From Neptuniibacter caesariensis (GTDB lineage Bacteria > Pseudomonadota > Gammaproteobacteria > Pseudomonadales > Balneatricaceae), in contig NZ_CH724125.1 of NCBI RefSeq assembly GCF_000153345.1, forward strand, positions 528,871-592,870: a stretch of DNA of 64,000 bases, read 5' to 3'. The translations under genes and the position numbers were made by a program. Below, in pieces: positions 56,788 to 64,000 of the stretch; the stretch's first letter is position 1; every line of letters begins with the position of its first letter. The notes beneath the pieces were generated by a model. That model saw only the letters and a program-made list of their open reading frames with translations, did no database searches and was not told the origin of the DNA.

Positions 56788-57485
56788 CCCTTATCTTTTT
56801 TGCCTCGGATCCATGCGCCTATACCTAGCACTTTTATTAAGCCACTCTTACCTGTGCTATTTGTCAGGGGGGTTAAAATATCGGTTAACTCAATCTGCCT
56901 CGGTTCACTTATAACATCGGTACGGTCGGTGAAATCAGCAATTGCCTGACGCTCATCAAGTGTAAGAGGCGCGGCTGGTAAAACCGGTTTAACATCAGAG
57001 GTTATTTCCTGTTTCCTCTCTTCGATTGCGTAAATAACAAGTGTTCCTGCAGCCATATCGCCAAGCCGCTGGAATTTTTTACTGCAAGTAATGCTGATGA
57101 TGCCAAAGAGATATAGGACCGGGAAAAAATCTGCTGAACGGAGTAGGTTGCGAATGATAGAGGTATTCCAACGAACGGGGGTGAAGTCGTCATTGACCAC
57201 TTTAATTCCCATTGATTTCTTGCCGGGGGTTTGCCCGTTACGAAAAACCTCAAAATAAACAGGATAAAACCATTCAAGTAAAAAACTAAAGATAAGGAAA
57301 AAGCCCCAACCGACATTACCAATGAACGCACTAACTATAGCGAGCAGTATGTATATCAATAGCCGCCACGAGAAATCGATAACATAAGCTAATGCTCTGG
57401 GTACAGTTCCCGCTATAGTGGAATTGAAGTTGATACCTTCAGGGGTTTCTACACTACAGTCGGTGTCAATTAGGGGCCTTGTCAT
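56784..57485 (-). CDS. RDD family membrane protein
   Basis: 233 residues with an RDD domain: PRALAYVIDFSWRLLIYIL (R and D in the first helix), EVFRNGQTPGKKSMGIKVVN, and the final SKKFQRLGDMAAGTLVIYA. The N-terminus (DTDCSVETPEGINFNSTIAG) and a C-terminal cytoplasmic tail flank it. It overlaps its upstream neighbour by one base and SpoIIM by 4. Role in the system unknown. Confidence 0.92.
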   Translation of the reverse strand: MTRPLIDTDCSVETPEGINFNSTIAGTVPRALAYVIDFSWRLLIYILLAIVSAFIGNVGWGFFLIFSFLLEWFYPVYFEVFRNGQTPGKKSMGIKVVNDDFTPVRWNTSIIRNLLRSADFFPVLYLFGIISITCSKKFQRLGDMAAGTLVIYAIEERKQEITSDVKPVLPAAPLTLDERQAIADFTDRTDVISEPRQIELTDILTPLTNSTGKSGLIKVLGIGAWIRGKKDKG

Positions 57486-57991
57486 TAGCTGTTCAGAGAT
57501 TTTTGCACGTCAATGTTTTGATTAACCTTATAACTCAGGTAAAAAGTCTGAAAGAAGAATGTCAGAATAGGGCCGGCCCAGGTTGGCTTTCCCGCACTAT
57601 TGGTAATTTCGTTCAAGCGGTTTCGGAATTTAAATGCCCAGACAATCCACACCACAAACACGGCTAAGCTAATAAGCGGGCTAATAGACATGAGTGTCGC
57701 CACGCTTTCAAAGCCGATGATGAACGGAGCAAACTGAACCAATATGCTTGCAGCATAAAGCACCAGGGCAGTGGTTATGAAGCCTTGGGATATTTTGTTA
57801 TCAGTTATCGAATTGAGTTTATTGGTGCGAGAATATAGCCAGTAGGCAGCATAGATACCGAAAGTGATAATACTCAAGCCAAACACCGCCCAGGTCGAGA
57901 AGCGCGGAAAGACCGACATATCCCCTGAGTGAAGTGGCTTTTCGAGATTAGATTCTGGAGCTGAATACGGATTTTCGGCAAGTTCTGTCAT
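57485..57991 (-). CDS. Small four-segment membrane protein (DUF4234-like), first gene of the MoxR operon
   Basis: 168 residues. A polar start (ENPYSAPESNLEKPLHSGDM) precedes about four hydrophobic segments; ITFGIYAAYWLYSRTNKLNS resembles DUF4234 proteins. No clear function. It leads the seven-gene operon; AAGGATGAAAC precedes its ATG. Confidence 0.75.
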   Translation of the reverse strand: MTELAENPYSAPESNLEKPLHSGDMSVFPRFSTWAVFGLSIITFGIYAAYWLYSRTNKLNSITDNKISQGFITTALVLYAASILVQFAPFIIGFESVATLMSISPLISLAVFVVWIVWAFKFRNRLNEITNSAGKPTWAGPILTFFFQTFYLSYKVNQNIDVQKSLNS

Positions 57992-58338
57992 GTTTCATCC
58001 TTAAAAACTAAATTGAACAAAAGGGACTGTCGAGTTCCCAATACTTAATCCCGTTACTACAAGCAGGGCAGTTCAACCTGATACATGCAATCTCCCTATA
58101 GCACGATCTATTGATGCTATCTTATTAATGAAAGGGTTCCAATACCTTGTTGAAAAATATAGGAAAACCTATAGCGGCTTTGTGTGTTGAACAAATAAAG
58201 GATAATTGCTGTCACATAAGTGTAAATATGACGAACTAATCTGTGATAGGCTGACAATAACCGCTAGAATACAGCTTTAGGTCATTAGCACGTTAGCGCT
58301 TAGTATTTCTCATCAGATTGACGATAGGAGGGCGTATC
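57992..58338. other. Divergent intergenic region, no clear element
   Basis: About 350 bases between the MoxR operon and a small + strand gene. It must hold promoters for both, but I see no convincing -35/-10 pair. A minor hairpin (ATAGG-AAAA-CCTAT) lies near 58160-58172. Confidence 0.5.
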
Positions 58339-58524
58339 ATGACATCCACCGACAAAATTCACCCTAAGTTTACAGAAGCAATGGAAAAGCTTTCAGCAAT
58401 GAGCGAAGAGGAAAGGCTTTCTGAGGAGAATAAAGATCTGTTTGAGCAGGCAATGAACTATGCTCCACTTGATATACAGCCGAAGTTAGTTGCCATTCGT
58501 AAGAAATATGACGAACTTCATTAA
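58339..58524 (+). CDS. Small hypothetical protein
   Basis: 61 residues, helical and charged: MTSTDKIHPKFTEAMEKLSA followed by MSEEERLSEENKDLFEQAMN and a closing KLVAIRKKYDELH. The ATG at 58339 follows a strong AGGAGGG site. It is followed by a good terminator, which with the ribosome site supports it as a real gene. No family recognised. Confidence 0.7.
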   Translation: MTSTDKIHPKFTEAMEKLSAMSEEERLSEENKDLFEQAMNYAPLDIQPKLVAIRKKYDELH

Positions 58525-58540
58525 TAGTATTTTAAGAGCA

Positions 58541-58567
58541 AAAAAGCCTCATATGAGGCTTTTTTTG
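58541..58567. terminator. Bidirectional terminator
   Basis: AAAAGCCTC-ATAT-GAGGCTTTT with extra T and A runs on either side (58541-58567). It serves both the small gene at 58339 and the convergent gene at 58581. Confidence 0.93.
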
Positions 58568-58580
58568 TTCTTAGCTGTTG

Positions 58581-59192
58581 CTACGAAAGCAGTTTATCGA
58601 GCATAGAATCATCAATGAAACCTTCTTCATCTTCGTCATAGAAATCTTCAGTTATCCTTTCCAGGGACGTATCCTCATCAAAGCCAAAACCCTCGGAGAA
58701 TTCATCCATCCGAAGATGGCAGGCTTCACGCAAACCTACCAATAGATCGCAGTGAGAATCGTCAAGAAGGTTCGCAGAATCCAAGATCCGTTCGGCGTTC
58801 TCAAGACCGTTATTGATCCCGTCAAAGGTAATATATATAAACCGGACTAGGCTGTTGTGTTCTTGCCACTCAGGGTGCTGGTCATAATAGTGGGGAAAAA
58901 TTGAGGTGACAGTGTTTATTACACTTTTAGCCAGATCATCTTCCGAGTGTATGTTTTCTGTTTCTGTTGAGGTATCCAGTTCAGCTAGCTCTATTTCATG
59001 TTCGAAACCTTCGCTAATGCTACTTATTAATGATGCATATATAACCTTGAGTATCTGATCGCTGTAACGAGAATCCCAATCTTCTGATCTTGCTAATAAC
59101 TGCTCGTCTAAGGATTGACCAGTTAAAAGGGAGGAAGTGTCTGTTAAATTGATTTCTGCTTCCATGAGTTCCTCCTGATTAACACTTTCCAT
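58581..59192 (-). CDS. Acidic hypothetical protein
   Basis: 203 residues with a strongly acidic composition (ERITEDFYDEDEEGFIDDS near the end). Largely helical middle (SLVRFIYITFDGINNGLENA, then LLVGLREACHLRMDEFSEGF). The layout faintly recalls the helical part of the DUF5610-like protein at 22274, but I cannot assign a family. AGGAGGAACTC precedes the start. Confidence 0.7.
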   Translation of the reverse strand: MESVNQEELMEAEINLTDTSSLLTGQSLDEQLLARSEDWDSRYSDQILKVIYASLISSISEGFEHEIELAELDTSTETENIHSEDDLAKSVINTVTSIFPHYYDQHPEWQEHNSLVRFIYITFDGINNGLENAERILDSANLLDDSHCDLLVGLREACHLRMDEFSEGFGFDEDTSLERITEDFYDEDEEGFIDDSMLDKLLS

Positions 59193-59308
59193 GTTAATAA
59201 GTATTGATCATTTGGAGGAATGTGGGCTGATTTTTATTCACTTCAAACGCTTGTTCTATTCAAAGAATTCAGCTGAAAAAAATAGAAGTAAATTAAAAAA
59301 AGATGAGT

Positions 59309-60637
59309 CTATTTGTAGAGATAGTATCCGTTTCCACCTAAGAATTTAGCGGCATACATGGCTTTGTCTGCGTTACCGATCAGTTTTTCAGAACTCTTGC
59401 CGTGGTCAGGGTAGACGGCAATGCCGGCACTGGCGCCAATATTAATGGTCTGATCATTTATCTGCATTGGTTCTCTTAAAGAGGTAATAACCTTTTGAGC
59501 CACTAAAATTGCACCTTCTACAGACGTTGTCTCCTCAAGAAGGAGGGCAAATTCATCACCCCCTTGTCTGGAAACAGTGTCGACTTTACGCACAAGATTA
59601 TGGAGCTTTTCAGCGACCTTCTTTAATACCTCATCACCAAAAGGGTGCCCGTAGCGATCGTTGAGTGGTTTGAAATCGTTAAGGTCGAGATAGATCACTG
59701 CACAATGGTTTTTATTTCGTTCTGCCATCTGAATACAGCGAGTGACACGATCTAAAAAAAGTGCTCTGTTGGCAAGGCCTGTGAGTGGGTCGTGAAAGGC
59801 AAGAAATTCAAGTTTTTCCTGAGCTTGGCGCTGCTCGGTGTTATCAGTAAACTGCCCAATGTAATGAGATACTTTACGATCCGGACTGCGAGCAACAGAG
59901 ATCTTGATGTTTTCACTGTAGAGATTGCCATCCTTGTTACGATTCCAGGCTTCCCCTTCCCAATAGTCATGATAATGCAAGTTATGTTGGATGCTGTCCA
60001 TGAATTCAGGTGCGAGCCAGTTAGTATTGATTTCGTTAGCTGGTTTGTTGATGACTTCAGATTGGCTATAGCCGGTAATCGATGAAAAGGCAGAATTTAC
60101 AAAGATAATCTTAAAGTTATCGTCTGTGATAATAACTGCTTCATTACTGTTTCTAACGGCAGTTAGTGCTAGGTCTGGTAAGGATTGGGTATTTGTCTGA
60201 TGTGTTGCGGAGGGTTTCATTATCCCAAGAATGCCGTTTGTCTGTTGGCTGGCATCGATGAGAGGAGATTTACTGAGCCAAAATTTGTCCGCTTTGCTTT
60301 CAAACAAAACGATATCATCAAGTTCTACGGTTTGTTTGTTCTTAAATACCTGCGCGTCTGAATGGGCTAATTGCTGGTGGAGGTGGCGGGGAAATATCTG
60401 TCTGTCAGTCTTTCCCTTGATCGTATGAACCGGTTGGCCTAATAGTTCTGAATAGGCCTTATTGGCATATAAGTATTCTGCTCGACGGTTTTTAATCCAT
60501 GCAGGATAAGGTAAGGCTTCAAGCAAATGAATATGTTGGCAGGCGGTTGTATGAGCGGATTCCCTCTTGGGCCTTGCCTGAGCTTGCTTAACACTGCTCT
60601 GTGCAGGTTCAGACGGAGGGTACTGATCATTGCTCAT
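59309..60637 (-). CDS. PAS-PAS-GGDEF diguanylate cyclase
   Basis: 442 residues, soluble. Two PAS-type sensor regions (about 38-130 with PYPAWIKNRRAEYLYANKAY; and about 155-270 with NEAVIITDDNFKIIFVNSAF) are followed by a GGDEF domain: LAFHDPLTGLANRALFLDRV and the active site SRQGGDEFALLLE. RKVD five residues ahead of GGDEF fits the inhibitory site. It should make cyclic di-GMP; no EAL domain is present. Signals unknown. Confidence 0.94.
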   Translation of the reverse strand: MSNDQYPPSEPAQSSVKQAQARPKRESAHTTACQHIHLLEALPYPAWIKNRRAEYLYANKAYSELLGQPVHTIKGKTDRQIFPRHLHQQLAHSDAQVFKNKQTVELDDIVLFESKADKFWLSKSPLIDASQQTNGILGIMKPSATHQTNTQSLPDLALTAVRNSNEAVIITDDNFKIIFVNSAFSSITGYSQSEVINKPANEINTNWLAPEFMDSIQHNLHYHDYWEGEAWNRNKDGNLYSENIKISVARSPDRKVSHYIGQFTDNTEQRQAQEKLEFLAFHDPLTGLANRALFLDRVTRCIQMAERNKNHCAVIYLDLNDFKPLNDRYGHPFGDEVLKKVAEKLHNLVRKVDTVSRQGGDEFALLLEETTSVEGAILVAQKVITSLREPMQINDQTINIGASAGIAVYPDHGKSSEKLIGNADKAMYAAKFLGGNGYYLYK

Positions 60638-60765
60638 TTAACTAACTTCCTGTTGTTTTTGTGATCAAGAAAGCGAATCCTTGCAGTTTTTTAGCCAAAG
60701 GTCTAGTCAATCTTATTTCAGTGATATGGTTGATTCATTAATTGTATTTTGAAGGTGTGGGCAGT

Positions 60766-61680
60766 ATGTGGTTAAAACAGTATTTAGTGATGGCCTTAAT
60801 CATTTTTTTGGTAGGTTGCAGTAGCAGTGGAGTTGTTAAAACTTCATCTCCAGAAAAGAAAAAATCACCCGTTATATGGAGCGGTGATATCCAGAATATT
60901 AGTCATTGGCCTGATCAGGTAATGGAAACATCAGGTCTTGCTAAGCGCAGAGATCTGTTATGGACCATCAACGATAGTGGTGATGGCCCATACATTTACT
61001 CTCTAAAGAACAATAAAGTGCAGAGTAAAGTTGAAATTTATAATGCAAAAAATATTGATTGGGAAGATTTAGCGCAAGATGATGAGTATCTCTATATAGC
61101 CGATTGCGGAAACAATAGAGGGCAGCGCAGAACGGTTCAGATATATAAGGTTAACTGGAAAAGTATTGAACAATCTGGAGTGGTTGCAGCTGACATGATC
61201 ATCAACCTTAGTTATGCAGATCAGCCCATTAGAGTGCATAAGCATGATCATAATTATGATTGCGAAGCGCTTGTTTCCGTTGGTGATGAACTTTGGCTAT
61301 TCTCAAAAAACCGCAAGGATCTGAAAACCTGGTTATATAAGATTGATAAAAATCTACCTAATCAGAGTATCAGTCTAGATAGGGCCTTTGAGGTAGATGG
61401 GCTTATTACAGCGGCTGATTATGACCCTGGATCAAATCGATTGGTTTTGCTGGGTTATTCTAAGCAACGCATCTTTGGTAGATCATTTTTGTGGGTGGTT
61501 CCAGTTGATGAAGAGCCATTATGGAAGGAGGCTAAGTATTTAACCCTTTATCCATATGCACAATGGGAAGCATTAGTATGGGATAGCCAGTCTATCGGTG
61601 GGAGGCTAATTCTAAGCAGTGAGAAAAACCCGCTGCTAGATGTTAGTGTTGGAGAGATGTTCCTGCCCCAAAATAGATAA
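60766..61680 (+). CDS. Lipoprotein of unknown function
   Basis: About 304 residues from the ATG at 60766, with a lipoprotein signal (VMALIIFLVGCSSSG, lipid cysteine about 18). The mature part has Asp/Trp-rich repeats such as TSGLAKRRDLLWTINDSGD, EDLAQDDEYLYIADCGNNRG and DYDPGSNRLVLLGYS, which suggest a beta-propeller. No enzyme motif is seen. Predicted on the outer or inner membrane, facing the periplasm. Confidence 0.82.
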   Translation: MWLKQYLVMALIIFLVGCSSSGVVKTSSPEKKKSPVIWSGDIQNISHWPDQVMETSGLAKRRDLLWTINDSGDGPYIYSLKNNKVQSKVEIYNAKNIDWEDLAQDDEYLYIADCGNNRGQRRTVQIYKVNWKSIEQSGVVAADMIINLSYADQPIRVHKHDHNYDCEALVSVGDELWLFSKNRKDLKTWLYKIDKNLPNQSISLDRAFEVDGLITAADYDPGSNRLVLLGYSKQRIFGRSFLWVVPVDEEPLWKEAKYLTLYPYAQWEALVWDSQSIGGRLILSSEKNPLLDVSVGEMFLPQNR

Positions 61681-61715
61681 TTGGGTTAAGGTTAGCCGAA
61701 GCGTTTTTATTACAT

Positions 61716-61721
61716 TATAAT
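61716..61721 (+). promoter_or_regulatory. TATAAT -10 box upstream of cysS
   Basis: A perfect TATAAT lies 41 bases before the cysS ATG; the -35 region (TTAGCC at 61692) is weak. Transcription would begin near 61728. Confidence 0.5.
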
Positions 61722-61761
61722 AGCGCTCCTTTTTACTTTTACTATTAGATAGTTACGAGTC

Positions 61762-63147
61762 ATGTTGCAGATATACAACACATTAACCAAAGAAAAATCA
61801 CCTTTTACCCCTATCGAAGAAGGGAAAATCAAAATGTATGTGTGTGGTGTAACGGTTTATGACTTGTGTCATATCGGGCATGCACGTGTGATGGTGGCGT
61901 TTGATGTTATTACCCGTTTCATGCGATCTCAGGGGTGGGATGTTGATTATGTCCGTAACATTACTGACGTTGATGACAAAATCATCAAGCGTGCTGCTGA
62001 AAATGGTGAAGAACCACATGAGCTAACTGAGCGAATGATTGCAGCTATGCATGAAGATGAAGCGCGTTTGTCTGTGCTTCGCCCAACACAAGAGCCACGC
62101 GCGACGGCCCATATTGGCGACATCATCAGTCTGGTTGAGACGTTGATTGAAAAAGGTTTCGCCTACCCAGCGGCAAATGGAGATGTTTATTATCGTGTAG
62201 AGAAGTTTGCAGACTACGGCAAGCTTACTAATAAGAATGTCGATGAGCTAAAAACGGGTGCTCGCATCGAGGTTGAAGAAGCCAAGGAAAGTCCACTGGA
62301 TTTTGTGCTTTGGAAATCTGCGAAAGAGGGAGAGGTAAGCTGGGATTCTCCATGGGGTAAAGGCCGCCCTGGCTGGCATATTGAATGTTCTGCGATGTCC
62401 AAGTGCTGCCTGGGCAATACATTTGATATTCACGGTGGTGGACCTGACCTTCCGTTTCCGCACCATGAAAATGAGATTGCGCAATCTGAAGCGGCCAATG
62501 GTTGTACCTATGTAAATACCTGGATGCACGCTGGCCCGGTTCGAGTTAACTCCGAGAAGATGTCTAAGTCTTTGGGTAACTTCTTCACCATCCGTGATGT
62601 GTTAGAAAAATACAATGCTGAAGTGGTTCGATTCTTCCTGGCGCGTGTGCATTACCGTACATACATCGATTACAGTGAAGATAGTCTGAAAGAAGCACGC
62701 GTTATGCTTGAGCGCTTTTATCAGGCGCTTCGAGGTGTTGATGCTGTTGAGGGTCCGCTTGAAAATGATTTCGAAGAGCGTTTCATCGCGGCTATGAATG
62801 ATGACTTCAACACACCTAAAGCTGTATCGGTTATGTTTGAGCTGGTTAACGAGCTGAATAAGGCAACCAGGGAAGGGGCTAGTGAAGCGCCTGCATTGGC
62901 TGCTCAGTTACGTAAACTGGGAGGTATGCTTGGATTGCTACAGCAAAACGCTGATGAATTCCTCCAGGGTGAGTCCGAAGAGGGCGGTTTAAGCAACGAA
63001 GAAATCGAGCAATTGATTGTCGATCGAGCTGAAGCAAAGAAAGCGAAGAATTTTGCTGAGGCCGACAAGATTCGTGATGATCTTGCATCGCAGGGTATTA
63101 TCTTGAAGGATAGTCGTGAAGGAACCAGTTGGTTTCGTGAATCCTGA
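61762..63147 (+). CDS. cysS: Cysteinyl-tRNA synthetase
   Basis: A class I synthetase of 461 residues. The start LQIYNTLTKEKSPFTPIEEG, zinc cysteine in MYVCGVTVYD, the HIGH motif in LCHIGHARVMVAF, further zinc ligands in WHIECSAMSKC and FPHHENEIAQSEAANG, and KMSKS in SEKMSKSLGNF are all present. It charges tRNA(Cys) in the cytoplasm. It is convergent with folD, a pairing also seen in related genomes. Confidence 0.98.
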   Translation: MLQIYNTLTKEKSPFTPIEEGKIKMYVCGVTVYDLCHIGHARVMVAFDVITRFMRSQGWDVDYVRNITDVDDKIIKRAAENGEEPHELTERMIAAMHEDEARLSVLRPTQEPRATAHIGDIISLVETLIEKGFAYPAANGDVYYRVEKFADYGKLTNKNVDELKTGARIEVEEAKESPLDFVLWKSAKEGEVSWDSPWGKGRPGWHIECSAMSKCCLGNTFDIHGGGPDLPFPHHENEIAQSEAANGCTYVNTWMHAGPVRVNSEKMSKSLGNFFTIRDVLEKYNAEVVRFFLARVHYRTYIDYSEDSLKEARVMLERFYQALRGVDAVEGPLENDFEERFIAAMNDDFNTPKAVSVMFELVNELNKATREGASEAPALAAQLRKLGGMLGLLQQNADEFLQGESEEGGLSNEEIEQLIVDRAEAKKAKNFAEADKIRDDLASQGIILKDSREGTSWFRES

Positions 63148-63160
63148 TCGGTTCTGAAAT

Positions 63161-63190
63161 AAAAAAGGCAGCCATTTGGCTGCCTTTTTT
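63161..63190. terminator. Bidirectional terminator between cysS and folD
   Basis: GGCAGCC (63167-63173), loop ATTT and GGCTGCC (63178-63184), flanked by six A and six T, giving U tracts both ways. Confidence 0.96.
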
Positions 63191-63205
63191 ATTTAAATGA
63201 TATGC

Positions 63206-64000
63206 TTAAAGCGCGTCTTGCTTATTGGCTGCTTCAAGTGTGTTTTCCATCAATGTGGCAACAGTCATTGGGCCTACACCGCCAGGTACTGGGGTGATGA
63301 AATCGGCACGTTTTTCTGCTTCATCGTAGCCAACATCGCCTACAAGTCTGCCATCATCAAGACGGTTAATACCCACATCAATAACAATAGCGCCTTCTTT
63401 GATCCATTCGCCTTTAACGAGCCCTGGAATACCTACGCCTACAACAACCAGATCGGCGCGGCGAACATGAGCTTCAAGATCTTTTGTGAATCGGTGAGTT
63501 GTTGTTACTGTGCAGCCAGCAAGCAAAAGCTCTAGTGTCATCGGACGACCAACGATATTGGATGCGCCAACCACTACAGCTTCAAGCCCATGCATGTCTC
63601 TACCAGTAGAGTTAAGCAATGTCATAACGCCTTTAGGTGTGCATGGACGTAAAACAGGCAGTCTTTGAGCTAGACGTCCTAGATTGAAAGCATGGAAACC
63701 ATCAACATCTTTATCTGGACGGATACGTTCAAGGATCTCATTGCCATCGAGATGTTCGGGTAGGGGAAGTTGAACCAGAATACCGTTTACAGAGGCATCG
63801 TTGTTGAGTTCATCAACAAGGTTCAAAAGTTCGTCCTGGGTAGTTTCAGCTGGCAGGTCAAAAGAGCGGGATTCAAAGCCTACTTCCTGACATGCATTTT
63901 TTTTGTTACGAACATATACCTGTGAAGCTGGATCTAATCCGACGAGGATAACTGCAAGGCAAGGTGCTTTTTTTCCACTATCAATGCGTTGCTGAACACC
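63206..64000 (-). CDS. folD: Bifunctional methylenetetrahydrofolate dehydrogenase/cyclohydrolase (5' partial)
   Basis: Reads from the right edge for about 264 residues; only the first 20 or so are missing. Makes 10-formyl-THF from 5,10-methylene-THF through both activities. Visible are [20 protein letters not shown] (substrate tyrosine and catalytic lysine), [33 protein letters not shown], the NADP-binding [20 protein letters not shown], and the C-terminal [20 protein letters not shown]. The frame is open across the apparent TTG at 63826, so the gene continues beyond 64000. Confidence 0.97.
   Translation of the reverse strand, partial: GVQQRIDSGKKAPCLAVILVGLDPASQVYVRNKKNACQEVGFESRSFDLPAETTQDELLNLVDELNNDASVNGILVQLPLPEHLDGNEILERIRPDKDVDGFHAFNLGRLAQRLPVLRPCTPKGVMTLLNSTGRDMHGLEAVVVGASNIVGRPMTLELLLAGCTVTTTHRFTKDLEAHVRRADLVVVGVGIPGLVKGEWIKEGAIVIDVGINRLDDGRLVGDVGYDEAEKRADFITPVPGGVGPMTVATLMENTLEAANKQDAL

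Overview
The window reads as a contiguous piece of chromosome from a marine-type gammaproteobacterium, most like the Oceanospirillales (Neptunomonas/Amphritea/Marinobacterium-like). The basis is the mix of housekeeping genes with gammaproteobacterial architecture (proS, cysS, folD, fabV, topB, radD, srkA, hisC, an arsC-wrbA-DUF2069 run) together with glutathione-linked formaldehyde detoxification and a membrane-bound uptake hydrogenase. Genus assignment is inference. No phage, integrase, intact insertion sequence, CRISPR array, tRNA or rRNA gene was recognised.

Layout. 1-1552: 3' part of a hybrid sensor kinase (HisKA-HATPase-REC-HPt). 1573-4589: LysR regulator divergent from a GSH-dependent formaldehyde oxidation pair (class III alcohol dehydrogenase, S-formylglutathione hydrolase). 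4591-5022: two tandem-repeat arrays (20 copies of a 10-bp unit, then about five copies of a 40-bp unit) filling the gap before a LysE-type exporter. 5724-6530: a short lone flagellin-like gene. 6675-6986: an intergenic stretch that folds into a long, multi-armed RNA-like structure with no protein gene. 7059-10406: SLC13-type carboxylate transporter, its divergent AraC-type regulator, and hisC. 10434-12330: an AT-rich patch with a weak small ORF and a lipoprotein gene that appears to carry a one-base frameshift. 12335-16858: bacteriohemerythrin, then a sigma-54-type promoter and the structural genes of an oxygen-tolerant [NiFe] hydrogenase (small, large, cytochrome b) closed by two terminators; no maturation genes follow.

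16884-32600: mixed metabolism, regulation and DNA maintenance (orphan HigA, VOC protein, RadD helicase, HD protein, GlxA-like regulator, DUF5610-like protein, cation/proton antiporter, DUF2058, SrkA kinase, CHASE-GGDEF diguanylate cyclase, topoisomerase III, two LysR regulators). 32626-39578: on the minus strand, a six-gene run arsC-wrbA-DUF2069-csdA/csdE fusion-NTP pyrophosphohydrolase-FmdB-like, then a strong hairpin and a DUF2157/DUF4401 membrane pair. 39725-50695: BrkB/YihY, acylphosphatase, HDOD, proS, MscS, DUF523, MaoC hydratase, fabV, META lipoprotein, YgiQ radical SAM. 50730-57991: a tight seven-gene minus-strand operon (small membrane protein, RDD, SpoIIM-like, DUF4129-like, DUF4350-like, MoxR ATPase, DUF58). 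58339-64000: two small hypothetical genes, PAS-GGDEF, a lipoprotein, cysS, and the 3' part of folD running off the right edge.

The features most worth a second look are the unassigned structured RNA candidate at 6675-6986, the G-rich decamer array at 4591-4795, the sigma-54 promoter and leader hairpin ahead of the oxygen-tolerant hydrogenase, the frameshifted lipoprotein, and the lone short flagellin.
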